This document shows positions 8,691 through 18,775 of a stretch of 64,000 nucleotides of DNA, in pieces. Both the position numbers and the translations under genes were made by a program. The notes beneath the pieces are model-generated. The model was given only the letters and a program-made list of their open reading frames with translations, was not told the origin of the DNA and did not search any database. Origin of the DNA: Paracidovorax avenae (GTDB taxonomy: Bacteria; Pseudomonadota; Gammaproteobacteria; Burkholderiales; Burkholderiaceae_C); NCBI RefSeq assembly GCF_040892545.1, contig NZ_CP156079.1, positions 4,871,501 to 4,935,500 of the forward strand. The letters run 5' to 3'. Numbering within the stretch: position 1 is the first letter of the stretch; the number at the start of each line of letters is the position of its first letter.

Positions 8691-9149
8691 ATGGCCCTGA
8701 ACCAGCTCTCCCTTTCCCTGCAGTTCGCGCGGTTTCCCGGCGTGGAGGCGCACCGCGCCGCCCTGCCCCGGCATGCCGTCGCCCGCTGGATCCGCCACGC
8801 GCTCTCGCTGGACGCCGAGATCACCGTGCGCATCGTCGATGCCGAGGAGGGCCAGGCCCTGAACCGCGAGTACCGGCACAAGGACTACGCCACCAACGTG
8901 CTCACCTTCGACTACGCGCAGGAGCCGATGGTCATGGCCGACCTCGTGCTCTGCGCCCCGGTGGTCGAGCGCGAGGCCCGCGAGCAGAACAAGGCGCTGC
9001 ACGAGCACTACGCCCACCTGCTGGTGCATGGCACCCTGCACGCCCAGGGCTGGGACCATGAGACCAGCGCCGAGGACGCGGACGAGATGGAGGCCTACGA
9101 GACGGCCATCATGGAGGAGCTGGGCTTCGCCGACCCCTACGCCGGCTGA
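8691..9149 (+). CDS. ybeY: endoribonuclease / rRNA maturation factor YbeY
   Basis: YbeY is a zinc-dependent endoribonuclease needed for 16S rRNA 3' maturation and ribosome quality control. The 152-residue protein shows [16 protein letters not shown] and the metal triad in [16 protein letters not shown] (HGxLH...GxDH), followed by an acidic EDADEME segment. The ATG at 8691 is used because the upstream extension is Ala/Pro-rich and unlike the family. It sits directly after phoH, the usual ybeZ-ybeY pairing. It converges on dtd. Confidence 0.95.
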   Translation: MALNQLSLSLQFARFPGVEAHRAALPRHAVARWIRHALSLDAEITVRIVDAEEGQALNREYRHKDYATNVLTFDYAQEPMVMADLVLCAPVVEREAREQNKALHEHYAHLLVHGTLHAQGWDHETSAEDADEMEAYETAIMEELGFADPYAG

Positions 9150-9171
9150 GAACGACTCACAGAGCCGTTCT
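9149..9171. terminator. hairpin between convergent ybeY and dtd
   Basis: AGAACGACTC and GAGCCGTTCT arms (9 of 10 paired, three-base loop) start at the last base of the ybeY stop codon and end nine bases before the dtd stop. The position fits a shared transcript end. No T-tract is present on either strand. Confidence 0.4.
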
Positions 9172-9179
9172 AGGAGCCG

Positions 9180-9635
9180 TTAGGGGGTACCCGGCGGGGC
9201 GATCCGCAGCGGGATCGTCACCGGCCCGTCGTTGACGAGGTGCACCTGCATCTCGGCCGCGAAGCGCCCCGTCTCGACCACCGGGTGCAGGGCGCGGGCA
9301 CGTTCCACGAAATGGCCGTAGAGCCGGCGGCCGTCTTCCGGTGCGGCCGCCTGCGTGAAGCTCGGCCGGTTGCCGCCGCGCGTGTCGGCCGCCAGGGTGA
9401 ACTGGCTCACGAGCAACAGGCCGCCGCCCGTGTCCTGCACGCTGCGGTTCATCTTGCCAGCCTCGTCGGCGAAGATGCGCAGCCTGAGCAGCTTGTCCAG
9501 GAGGCGGTCGGCCTCCGCTTGCGTGTCGCCGCGTTCGGCGCACACCAGCACGAGCAGGCCGGGGCCGATGCGGCCCACGGTCTCTCCGTCGATCTCCACG
9601 CGCGCCTCGCGCACGCGCTGCAGCAGGCCCATCAT
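9180..9635 (-). CDS. dtd: D-aminoacyl-tRNA deacylase
   Basis: DTD hydrolyses D-amino acids mischarged on tRNA. The 151-residue protein starts [21 protein letters not shown] and holds both family motifs: SQFTLAAD followed by RPSF (about residues 80-95) and the C-terminal NDGPVTI loop carrying the Gly-Pro that selects D-substrates. GAGGAG lies nine bases upstream of the first of two adjacent ATG codons. The start overlaps the stop of the upstream cation transporter in an ATGA junction, so translation is probably coupled. Confidence 0.95.
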   Translation of the reverse strand: MMGLLQRVREARVEIDGETVGRIGPGLLVLVCAERGDTQAEADRLLDKLLRLRIFADEAGKMNRSVQDTGGGLLLVSQFTLAADTRGGNRPSFTQAAAPEDGRRLYGHFVERARALHPVVETGRFAAEMQVHLVNDGPVTIPLRIAPPGTP

Positions 9636-10555
9636 GGGTGCAGGCTCCTCGTTGCGTCGTCTTCCATGGGGGTGGCCACGGCTTCCATGCCCGTGGGCAG
9701 CAGCTCGATGGTGGCGCGCAGGCCGGGCACGGCATCCACCAGCGCCTGCTCCACCGCGCCGCGCAGCCGCGCGGCCTCGGACAGGCTCCAGTCGCCGGGC
9801 ACGTGCAGGTGCAGGGATACGTGCCGGCGGCGCCCGGCACGGCGCGTGGCCACATGGTCGAAACGCACGCCGGGCTGGCGCCGGGCGAAGGCGGCCAGCG
9901 CCGCGTCGATCGCCACGCGCTCCTCGGGCTCCACGGCTTCGTCCATCAGGCCCTGCGATGCGCGCCATACGAGGCGGGAGCCTTCCCGCATGATGTTCAG
10001 CGCCACGGCGATCGCCACCACGGGATCGAGCCAGAGCCAGCCCGTGGCCATCACGCCGAGGATGCCCGCCACCACGCCGGCCGATGTCCAGACGTCCGTG
10101 ATCAGGTGCCGGGCATCGCCCTCCAGCGCCACGGAGCGGTACGCCCGCGCCGAGCGCAGCATCATCCAGGCGAGCAGGCCGTTGAGGGCCGAACTGGCCA
10201 CCGACAGCGACAGGCCCCAGCCCAGCTGCTCGATGGGCGCGGGCACCAGCAGCCGGTGCACGGAGGCCCAGAGGATGGCCAGCGCCGCTCCCAGCACCAA
10301 GATGCCCTCGAAGCCGGAAGAAAAGTATTCGGCCTTGTGGTGGCCGAAGGGATGGTCGCCGTCGGCCGGGCGTTCGGCCACCGTGACCATCATCAGCGCG
10401 AACACGGCGCCCGCCAGGTTCACGAACGATTCGAGCGCGTCCGACAGCAGCCCGACGGAGCCGGTCAGGTACCAGGCGGCGCCCTTGAGGCCGATGGTGG
10501 CGAACGCCACGCCGACGGAGATCCAGAGCAGCGTGCGCGGCGGCAGGGGCTTCAT
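9632..10555 (-). CDS. cation diffusion facilitator family transporter
   Basis: This is a CDF-family divalent-metal/proton antiporter of the inner membrane. From [11 protein letters not shown] the 307-residue product has about six membrane helices, the metal-site helices with [12 protein letters not shown] and [11 protein letters not shown], the His-rich loop HPFGHHKAE, and a C-terminal cytoplasmic domain with [14 protein letters not shown]. The ATG at 10555 is preferred over upstream starts, whose extension is a low-complexity Pro/Arg tail. The metal specificity cannot be read from the sequence. It overlaps dtd by four bases. Confidence 0.9.
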   Translation of the reverse strand: MKPLPPRTLLWISVGVAFATIGLKGAAWYLTGSVGLLSDALESFVNLAGAVFALMMVTVAERPADGDHPFGHHKAEYFSSGFEGILVLGAALAILWASVHRLLVPAPIEQLGWGLSLSVASSALNGLLAWMMLRSARAYRSVALEGDARHLITDVWTSAGVVAGILGVMATGWLWLDPVVAIAVALNIMREGSRLVWRASQGLMDEAVEPEERVAIDAALAAFARRQPGVRFDHVATRRAGRRRHVSLHLHVPGDWSLSEAARLRGAVEQALVDAVPGLRATIELLPTGMEAVATPMEDDATRSLHP

Positions 10556-10691
10556 GCGCGGCCCCCGTGGCGTGCGGTGCGGCGCAGGCGGGGCGGGAGC
10601 AAAAGGGTCTGGATCATGGCCGTCGGGAGAGTCTGCCCGGATTCTGCCCCAGAGACATTTCATCCGGGCCTGGAAGGGTCCGCCATGCGGC

Positions 10692-11651
10692 TCATCCCAC
10701 CGAGATCCTTCGCTCGCGGACCACCTGGGCCCACTGCGCCTGCTGCGCCTGGATGAAACTCCCGGCGCTCGCCTGCGAGGCGTCGGCGAACACGTCGCCG
10801 CCCAGGGCCTGCACCCGCGCCAGCACCCCGGGATCGGCCAGCGTCTTGCGGATGGCGTCCACCAGCGCCTCCCGGGTGTCCGCCGGCAGCCCCGACGGTG
10901 CCAGCACGGGGTTCCATTCCAGTACCTCGTACTGGGGAACGCCCACCTCGGCCATGGTCGGCACCGCGGGCAGGGGCCGGGCGCGCACCGGCGCCGTCAC
11001 CGCGAGCGCGCGCAGCCTGGCCGCCTGGATATGGCCGAGGGCGGACGCCACGTTGGCGAAGAACAGCGGCACCTGCCCGCCGATGACGTCTTTCATGGCC
11101 GGGCCGCCGCCGCGGTAGGGAACATGCGAAAGCCTGACGCCCGCGCGCTGCTCGAACAGGGCGCCGGCCAGGTGCTGCGCCGAGCCGTTGCCCGACGACG
11201 CATAGGCGATGGCCCCGGGCCGCCGGCGCGCCATGCGGACCACGTCCAGCACCGTGCGCGCCGGGAAATCCGCCGAGCACACGAGCACGTTCGGAAAGGT
11301 GGCCAGCACCGCCAGCGGCGTGAAGGCCTTGCCGCTGTCGTAGGCCATCTTCGGATAGAGCGACGGGTTCACGGCGAACGACGAGGCATCAACCAGCAGC
11401 GTGGCGCCGTCCGCCTCCGCGTTCGCCACGAAGGCCCCCGCGACCTGGCCGCTGGCGCCGGGCTTGTTGTCCACCACCACGCCCTGGCCCAGCGCTTCGC
11501 CCAGGCGCGGCGCGATGATGCGGGCCATGAGATCGGCACCGCCGCCAGCGGGGTAGGACACCACCAGGGTGACCGGGCGCCCGCCCGCGACGGGCGCGGC
11601 GCGGCTGGTGCCCCAGGGAGCGCAGAGCGCGCCGGCCGCGGCACCGAGCAC
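10692..11651 (-). CDS. Bug-family tripartite tricarboxylate transporter substrate-binding protein (signal peptide probably frameshifted)
   Basis: The mature domain is typical of periplasmic TctC/Bug solute-binding proteins: VTLVVSYPAGGGADLMARII, VVDNKPGASGQVA, SHVPYRGGGPAMKD and GQVPLFFANVASA. The intact frame can only start at GTG 11651, giving MLGAAAGALCAPWG, a signal without a basic n-region. A better start, ATG 11716 (MTDASLPLAGP, with GAGGAG upstream), lies in another frame. Adding one base in the G4 run at 11684-11687 would join it to RFRRAASRRGIVLGAAAG, a twin-arginine-like leader. Either the strain or the read has lost one base. No transporter membrane subunits lie nearby, as usual for orphan Bug proteins. 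Ligand unknown. Confidence 0.85.
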   Translation of the reverse strand: MLGAAAGALCAPWGTSRAAPVAGGRPVTLVVSYPAGGGADLMARIIAPRLGEALGQGVVVDNKPGASGQVAGAFVANAEADGATLLVDASSFAVNPSLYPKMAYDSGKAFTPLAVLATFPNVLVCSADFPARTVLDVVRMARRRPGAIAYASSGNGSAQHLAGALFEQRAGVRLSHVPYRGGGPAMKDVIGGQVPLFFANVASALGHIQAARLRALAVTAPVRARPLPAVPTMAEVGVPQYEVLEWNPVLAPSGLPADTREALVDAIRKTLADPGVLARVQALGGDVFADASQASAGSFIQAQQAQWAQVVRERRISVG

Positions 11652-11770
11652 GATGCCGCGGCGCGAAGCCGCCCGGCGGAAACGGGGCCGGCCAGCGGCA
11701 GGGAGGCATCGGTCATGGGGGCGGTCTCCTCAAGGCGTTTCATACGGGCGTGAAGAGTGTGCGGAAAGGG

Positions 11771-13204
<1,434 letters not shown>

Positions 13205-13269
13205 CGCCCGATTATCCCGGTCCGACCCCTTTCCCGGCGCACCATGCGGCGGGCGTGGACAATACGCCC

Positions 13270-14751
13270 ATGGCCCAGATACCAGAATTCACAGAGCCCA
13301 CCTTCCACACCGATCCCGCCGACGCGCTGGCCCAGGTCCAGCGCATCTACCAGGAGCAGATCGGCCACCTGAGAAACGCCATGCAGCGCTTCGTGGCCGG
13401 CGAGACGCCGAGCGGCCACGTGCGGGCCTTCTACCCCTTCGTGCGGGTGCAGACCACCACGGTGGCGCGCGCGGCGACGCAGCTGGCCTACGGCTTCGTG
13501 GAGGGTCCGGGCCGCTACGAGACCACCCTCACCCGCCCCGACCTGTTCGCGCGCTACTACGCCGAGCAGTTCCGGCTGCTGCGCGCCAGCCACAACGTCG
13601 AACTGGAGGTGGGCATCAGCAACCAGCCCATCCCCATCCACTTCTCGTTCGCCGAGCACGACCACATCGAGGGCACCCTCTCGGCCCAGCGCCGCATGCT
13701 CATGCGCGACGTGTTCGACCTGCCCGACCTCGCCGCCATGGACGACGGCATCGCCAACGGCACCTGGGAGCCGCGCGCGGGCGAGGCGCAGCCGCTGTCG
13801 CTGTTCACCGCCCCGCGCGTGGACTATTCGCTGCACCGCCTGCGCCACTACACGGGCACCGCGCCCGAGTGGTTCCAGAACTTCGTGCTGTTCACGAACT
13901 ACCAGTTCTACATCGATGAATTCGTGCGCCTGGGCCATGCCGAGATGGCGAACCCCGACAGCGAATACGTCGCCTTCATCGAGCCGGGCAACGTGGTCAC
14001 CCGCCGCACCGGCCTGCCCGCCGAACCGGGCGACGACCTCGGCTCGCCGCCGCCGCGCCTGCCGCAGATGCCCGCCTACCACCTGGTGCGCGCCGACCGC
14101 AGCGGCACCAGCATGGTGAACATCGGCGTGGGCCCGTCCAACGCCAAGACCATCACCGACCACATCGCCGTGCTGCGGCCGCACGCCTGGATGATGCTGG
14201 GGCACTGCGCGGGCCTGCGCAACAGCCAGCAACTGGGCGACTACGTGCTGGCGCACGCCTACGTGCGCGAGGACCACGTGCTCGACGAGGAACTGCCCCT
14301 GTGGGTGCCGATCCCCGCGCTGGCCGAGATCCAGCTCGCGCTGCAGCAGGCGGTGGCCGACGTGACCCAGGTGCCCGAGGACCAGCTCAAGCGCATCATG
14401 CGCACCGGCACCGTGGCCAGCACCGACAACCGCAACTGGGAGCTGCTGCCCGACAACATGCCCCAGCGGCGCTTCAGCCAGAGCCGCGCCGTGGCGCTGG
14501 ACATGGAAAGCGCGACGATCGCCGCCAACGGCTTCCGCTTCCGCGTGCCCTACGGCACGCTGCTGTGCGTGTCCGACAAGCCGCTGCACGGGGAGATCAA
14601 GCTGCCGGGCATGGCCAACCACTTCTACCGCGAGCGCGTGGACCAGCATCTGCGCATCGGCATGCGCGCCATCGACATCCTGCGCGACGGCGGCGTGAGC
14701 CGCCTGCACAGCCGCAAGTTGCGCAGCTTCGCGGAAGTCGCCTTCCAGTAG
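13270..14751 (+). CDS. amn: AMP nucleosidase
   Basis: Amn hydrolyses AMP to adenine and ribose 5-phosphate, adjusting adenylate pools. The 493-residue protein has the N-terminal AMP-nucleosidase domain (about 20-180, with FYPFVRVQTTTVARAATQLA) and a C-terminal phosphorylase-like domain (HIAVLRPHAWMMLGHCAGLR, GDYVLAHAYVREDHVLDEE, ALDMESATIAANGFRFRVPY). Length agrees with the E. coli enzyme (484). ATG 13270 (MAQIPEF) is chosen over GTG 13255, which would add five residues; this choice is uncertain. It is followed 28 bases later by a diguanylate cyclase. Confidence 0.94.
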   Translation: MAQIPEFTEPTFHTDPADALAQVQRIYQEQIGHLRNAMQRFVAGETPSGHVRAFYPFVRVQTTTVARAATQLAYGFVEGPGRYETTLTRPDLFARYYAEQFRLLRASHNVELEVGISNQPIPIHFSFAEHDHIEGTLSAQRRMLMRDVFDLPDLAAMDDGIANGTWEPRAGEAQPLSLFTAPRVDYSLHRLRHYTGTAPEWFQNFVLFTNYQFYIDEFVRLGHAEMANPDSEYVAFIEPGNVVTRRTGLPAEPGDDLGSPPPRLPQMPAYHLVRADRSGTSMVNIGVGPSNAKTITDHIAVLRPHAWMMLGHCAGLRNSQQLGDYVLAHAYVREDHVLDEELPLWVPIPALAEIQLALQQAVADVTQVPEDQLKRIMRTGTVASTDNRNWELLPDNMPQRRFSQSRAVALDMESATIAANGFRFRVPYGTLLCVSDKPLHGEIKLPGMANHFYRERVDQHLRIGMRAIDILRDGGVSRLHSRKLRSFAEVAFQ

Positions 14752-14779
14752 CGGAGCGCCACGGCGCCGACAACGCACG

Positions 14780-15967
14780 ATGGCGCTGGATTTCGTCACG
14801 CTGCTGGCCGTCACGGCCACCAACCTGTTCATGCTCTCGATCGCCCTGCCGCTCATCATGGGGCGGGAGGTGAGCCGCGCCGCGCGCTTCACGCAGGCCA
14901 GCGTGGCGCTGCAGGCCCTGTCCTGGGCAGCCATCATCGCCTCCTCCCGGCTGTGGGACCAGGCGCTGTCCACGCTCGCCATCGGCTGCGCGGCGGCGGC
15001 GCAGTGGGCTCTGTTCGCCGCCCTGCAGGAATGGCTGGGGCCGCGCCCGGGGCGGCGCTGGCTGCCCTGGCTGGTCGCCGCGATACCGCTCGGCTACACC
15101 CTGGGCTTCGGCAGCTACCCCTTCCGCGTGGGCTGGGCCAACCTGCTGCTGGCCGTGCTGCTGGCCACCGTCGCGCGGGCCACGCTCGTGCCCTGGCGCC
15201 CGTCGCCCCGGCACTGGCGCCTGCTGCTGTGCGCCTGCCTCGTCGCGATGGCCGGCTTCACGGGCGCGCGCGGCGTGCTCGGCGCCTTCACCGACGCGTA
15301 TCCGAGCTTCCGCACGCCGCATCCGGTCAACATCGCCGCCGCGCTCGCCACCAACGTGACCCTGGTGCTGGGCACCATGGCCCTGCTCGTGGCCTGGCGC
15401 ACCGAGGCCGAGGACAAGCTCCGCGCCCTGGCCAAGACGGACGCGCTCACCGGCGTGCTCAACCGGCGCGGCTTCGATGTGCGGGGCCGGGCGCTGCTGG
15501 CGCATGCGCTGCGGCACGGCCTGCACGTGACCGCCGTGATGCTGGACGTGGACCACTTCAAGCGCGTGAACGATACGCATGGGCACGGTACGGGCGACCA
15601 CGTGCTCGCGTTCTTCGCGCGGCTGCTGCAGGACGCGACGCGCACGGGCGACGTGGCGGGCCGCATCGGCGGCGAGGAGTTCGCCGTGCTGCTCGCGCAT
15701 GCCCCGGGCGACCGCGCCGCCGAGAGCTTCGACCGCCGGCTGCGCGCGCGGCTGGCCGCCGAAAGCCCGCAGGCCCTGGGATTCCCGGTCGGCTACAGCG
15801 CCGGGGCCGCCACCCTGGGGGCCGGCCTGCCGGCCCCCGGCACCGCGGCCGCCGCCCCGCTGCTCGCGGACCTCATGGCGCGTGCCGATGCGGCCCTCTA
15901 CGAGGCCAAGCGCGCGGGGCGGGGGCGGCTGCAGGTGCAGGCGCCGGCACAGGACGCGCCGGGCTGA
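14780..15967 (+). CDS. membrane-bound diguanylate cyclase (GGDEF domain)
   Basis: The first 210 residues form about six hydrophobic helices without a recognisable sensor family. They are followed by a GGDEF domain (about 215-385) beginning KTDALTGVLNRRGFD, with the metal-binding DVDHFKRVNDTHGHGTGD and the active-site GGEEF. An RTGD motif stands exactly five residues before GGEEF, matching the RxxD inhibitory site, so both cyclase activity and product inhibition are expected. The product would be cyclic di-GMP. It probably shares a transcript with amn. The signal sensed is unknown. Confidence 0.92.
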   Translation: MALDFVTLLAVTATNLFMLSIALPLIMGREVSRAARFTQASVALQALSWAAIIASSRLWDQALSTLAIGCAAAAQWALFAALQEWLGPRPGRRWLPWLVAAIPLGYTLGFGSYPFRVGWANLLLAVLLATVARATLVPWRPSPRHWRLLLCACLVAMAGFTGARGVLGAFTDAYPSFRTPHPVNIAAALATNVTLVLGTMALLVAWRTEAEDKLRALAKTDALTGVLNRRGFDVRGRALLAHALRHGLHVTAVMLDVDHFKRVNDTHGHGTGDHVLAFFARLLQDATRTGDVAGRIGGEEFAVLLAHAPGDRAAESFDRRLRARLAAESPQALGFPVGYSAGAATLGAGLPAPGTAAAAPLLADLMARADAALYEAKRAGRGRLQVQAPAQDAPG

Positions 15968-16013
15968 GCGCCGTCCGCCGCCGCGACGGCCGGCGGCCAC
16001 GGCGGCCGAGCGG

Positions 16014-17090
16014 TCAGAACCGGTGGCGGATGCCCACAGCCAGCGTGGTGCCGCGGTCCAGGCCGGAAGCCTTGTCGAAAAGCGTCGCCACATACACGTC
16101 CGTGCATTTCGACAGGTCGTGGTCGTAGCCGAGCGCGAACGAGGTGCGTTGCTGGTCCTGCGCTGCCGCCTCGGTCTTCTCCGTGCGCGCCACGCTGGCC
16201 AGCACCTTGCCGGCGCCCAGGGGCACCGCGGCCCCCAGCTGGGCCGTCTGAAGGCGGACCTTGCCCCCGGTGCCTTCCAGGCGCGCATGGCGGTACTGTC
16301 CGAACAGCTTGACGGCGCCGAAGTCGTAGCTGGCCCCCACGGTGGCATGGGTGAAGTCCCGCAGGGTGACCACGCCCGCGGCGGGATCGGACACCGGATT
16401 GCGGCGCGGGAACGTGGCCGCGGCGCCGCCGGTCTTCTCGTAGCTGACCCCCACGGAAAATCTCGATGCGGGCGCGCCGTAGAGGGCACCCAGGCCCAGA
16501 CGCCGGCCGGCGCCCGAGCCCTCGCGGGCCGCGTACTGCACGCTGGCCGTCACGTCGGCGAAGGACGGGCTGGTGTAGGCCACCGAATTGCTCCAGCCGG
16601 AATCCAGGAAGCCGTCGGACGTCATCAGGGACTGGGACGGGCTGGGCAGGTAGTTGTGCAGCAGGAAGGGGCTGAGCACCGCCGAATCCCCGAAGGGGTT
16701 GAACCGCACGGCCTGCTGGAAGCCGTTGGTGGGAATGCGGCCGAGGCGGACGGAACCCGCCGTGGCCGACCCGAGCCCCACCCAGGCGGCACGGGCCCAG
16801 TACGGCTCGGTCGCGGACCGCCCGGCGTCGCCGGTATCCACCCGGATGAAAGAGCTCAGGTCGAACTGGGCGCGCAACCCGCCTCCCAGATCCTCGGTGC
16901 CGGCGATGCCCCAGCGCGAGGTGGACAGCCCCCCGCTGGTCACGCCGCCCACGGCGGTTTCGCCAGACAGTTGCCTCCGCGTGACCGCCGCATCGACGGT
17001 GCCGTACAGCGCCACGGCGGACTGGGCGTGCGCGCCAGCGCAATGCATTGCCGCCAGGGCCATGGCGGCAGAAAGGGAATGCTTCTTCAT
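16014..17090 (-). CDS. outer-membrane porin of the gamma-resorcylate island
   Basis: A 358-residue Gram-negative porin (Porin_4/OmpC-like family of Burkholderiales). It has signal peptide MKKHSLSAAMALAAMHCAGAHAQS and the usual start of the mature barrel, SAVALYGTVDAAV. Repeated amphipathic strands follow (RWGIAGTEDLGGGLRAQF), and the protein ends in phenylalanine (LAVGIRHRF), as needed for BAM recognition. GGAG eight bases upstream supports ATG 17090. It lies 38 bases downstream of the aromatic-acid symporter, so the two probably form an uptake operon for the resorcylate pathway. Confidence 0.93.
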   Translation of the reverse strand: MKKHSLSAAMALAAMHCAGAHAQSAVALYGTVDAAVTRRQLSGETAVGGVTSGGLSTSRWGIAGTEDLGGGLRAQFDLSSFIRVDTGDAGRSATEPYWARAAWVGLGSATAGSVRLGRIPTNGFQQAVRFNPFGDSAVLSPFLLHNYLPSPSQSLMTSDGFLDSGWSNSVAYTSPSFADVTASVQYAAREGSGAGRRLGLGALYGAPASRFSVGVSYEKTGGAAATFPRRNPVSDPAAGVVTLRDFTHATVGASYDFGAVKLFGQYRHARLEGTGGKVRLQTAQLGAAVPLGAGKVLASVARTEKTEAAAQDQQRTSFALGYDHDLSKCTDVYVATLFDKASGLDRGTTLAVGIRHRF

Positions 17091-17128
17091 GTCGTCGTCT
17101 CCAGGGGAATGCCGGATGGATCGGTGCT

Positions 17129-18469
17129 TCACTTGGACAGCAGCGCATCGCGGGGCATGGCGTCCGCTGCCGACCGGCCGTGCTGGATCAGCAGCACCGC
17201 GACCATGCCGATGACCGCGGGGATCGCGATGGCGACGAAGTTCTGCTGCAGCGGCAGGCGCATGCCCACGAGCATGCCGATCAGGATGGGTGCCAGGATG
17301 GCTCCGCTGCGGCCGACGCCCAGGGCCCAGCCCAGGCCCGTGGCGCGCACTGCCATGGGGTAGAACTGGCCGGCATAGGCGTTCGCGACGATCTGCGTGC
17401 CGATGGTGGAGGCGCCCGCCAGGCCGAGCAGCAGGAAGAGCACGGGCGTCGAGGCCGGCTGCCCCAGGAGCGTGAGCGACACCGCTGCCAGCGCATACAT
17501 GCCGGCCAGCACGTACTTGATATGGAACCGGTCGGCCAGCCAGCCGCCACCGACCGCGCCCGCCACCGCGCCGATGTTCATCACCAGCACGAAATTCAGC
17601 GCGGAGCCCAGGCTGTAACCGGCGCCGGCCATGAGCTTGGTGAGCCATGAGCTGAGCGCGAACACCATGAAGAGGCACATGAAGAAGGCGATCCAGAACA
17701 TGACCGTGCTGAAGCCCCGGCCGTCGCTGAACAGCTGGCGGATGGGCGCGGCGGCGGCCTTTTCGTGGGCGGGAATGGTGAAGCGGTCTCCGTCCTGCGG
17801 CATGTAGCCCGGGTCCAGCCGGGCGGCGATCTGCCGGAGTTCATCGGTACGGCCCCGGGCCAACAGGAACGGCATGGACTCGGGCAGCGACTTCAGGAGG
17901 AACGGCACCAGCAGCAGGGGCAGGCCGGCGGCGAAGAACACCGACGGCCAGCCATGGCTCTCCAGCAGGCCCTTGCCCAGCAGCGCCGCCAGCATGCCGC
18001 CGAGCGCATACCCGCTGAACATCAGCGTGACCAGGGTGGCGCGCATCTTCCTGGGTGCGTATTCCGTCATATGCGCCACCACGCTCGGCATCACGCCGCC
18101 GATGCCCAGCCCCGCCAGGAAGCGCATCACGCTGAACGACACCGGCCCCTGCGCCAGGCCGGCTCCCGCGGTGAAGACGCTGAACAGCGCCAGGCAGATG
18201 ACGATGGCCCACCGGCGCCCGATGCGGTCCGCCACGGTGCCCAGCAGGATGGCGCCGAACATCATGCCGAACAGCGCCGAACTCACCATGAAGCCCGCGT
18301 GGGTGGCGTCCACGCCCATCTTGGCCATGATCGACGGCAGGGCGATGCCGACGACGGCGAGGTCGTAGCCGTCGAACACGATGATCAGCGCGCACCAGAA
18401 AAGCACCAGTGCGTGGAACCGGTTGAAGCGGGCGGTGTCCGCCAGTTGGTGGAGGTCGATGTGGCGCAC
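17129..18469 (-). CDS. MFS transporter, aromatic acid:H+ symporter (AAHS) family
   Basis: The 446-residue protein has twelve predicted membrane helices and the AAHS signature FDGYDLAVVGIALPSI in helix 1. The MFS loop motif GTVADRIGRRWA follows helix 2, and GGWLADRFHIKYV stands in the second half. Relatives such as PcaK and BenK import hydroxylated benzoates with protons. GTG 18469 is taken as the start because GGAG lies eight bases before it and upstream sequence is unlike the family. It diverges from the decarboxylase gene and precedes the porin. From context the likely substrate is gamma-resorcylate (2,6-dihydroxybenzoate). Confidence 0.9.
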   Translation of the reverse strand: MRHIDLHQLADTARFNRFHALVLFWCALIIVFDGYDLAVVGIALPSIMAKMGVDATHAGFMVSSALFGMMFGAILLGTVADRIGRRWAIVICLALFSVFTAGAGLAQGPVSFSVMRFLAGLGIGGVMPSVVAHMTEYAPRKMRATLVTLMFSGYALGGMLAALLGKGLLESHGWPSVFFAAGLPLLLVPFLLKSLPESMPFLLARGRTDELRQIAARLDPGYMPQDGDRFTIPAHEKAAAAPIRQLFSDGRGFSTVMFWIAFFMCLFMVFALSSWLTKLMAGAGYSLGSALNFVLVMNIGAVAGAVGGGWLADRFHIKYVLAGMYALAAVSLTLLGQPASTPVLFLLLGLAGASTIGTQIVANAYAGQFYPMAVRATGLGWALGVGRSGAILAPILIGMLVGMRLPLQQNFVAIAIPAVIGMVAVLLIQHGRSAADAMPRDALLSK

Positions 18470-18775
18470 GTCCGTTGTCTCCGTTGCGTTGTCGTTGGAA
18501 TCCGGCGCGCGGCGGTTGCCAGCGCATCGCCCACCGATCATCTGCACGGCGGGGCACCGGGTCCAACGCATTTTCAGGATGTCCCGTATGCGCCGCGGAA
18601 ATGGTGGGGCGGGTCTTCCCATGGGGCCGCGCCGGTCGGCCCTGGGCTCCGGCTGCATGCGATTGGTGAATGCGCGCTATCACGGAATTTCGTTCGACCC
18701 GCCGGTCCGCGCTCCCTACATTCCATTCGATCACCCATCACACGGCGCCCGCGAGGCGCGGCAAAGGAGACACCC
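18470..18775. promoter_or_regulatory. 306-base divergent control region of the resorcylate genes
   Basis: This gene-free stretch separates the leftward symporter/porin genes from the rightward decarboxylase operon, so it must hold both promoters. Apart from the partial palindrome at 18666-18683 and the AAAGGAG site before 18776, I see no clear -35/-10 pair, terminator or small gene. Confidence 0.6.
18666..18683. promoter_or_regulatory. candidate operator in the symporter-decarboxylase gap
   Basis: GTGA-NN-GCGCGC-NN-TCAC is an 18-base partial palindrome (14 of 18 symmetric) about 93 bases upstream of the decarboxylase. It could bind the LysR or MarR protein of the island. It differs from the site near marR. 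Confidence 0.3.

Noticed and set aside
15968..16013. GC-rich inverted segments between the diguanylate cyclase and porin genes
   Set aside because: Only short imperfect stems with long loops and no T-run; not distinguishable from background at this base composition.
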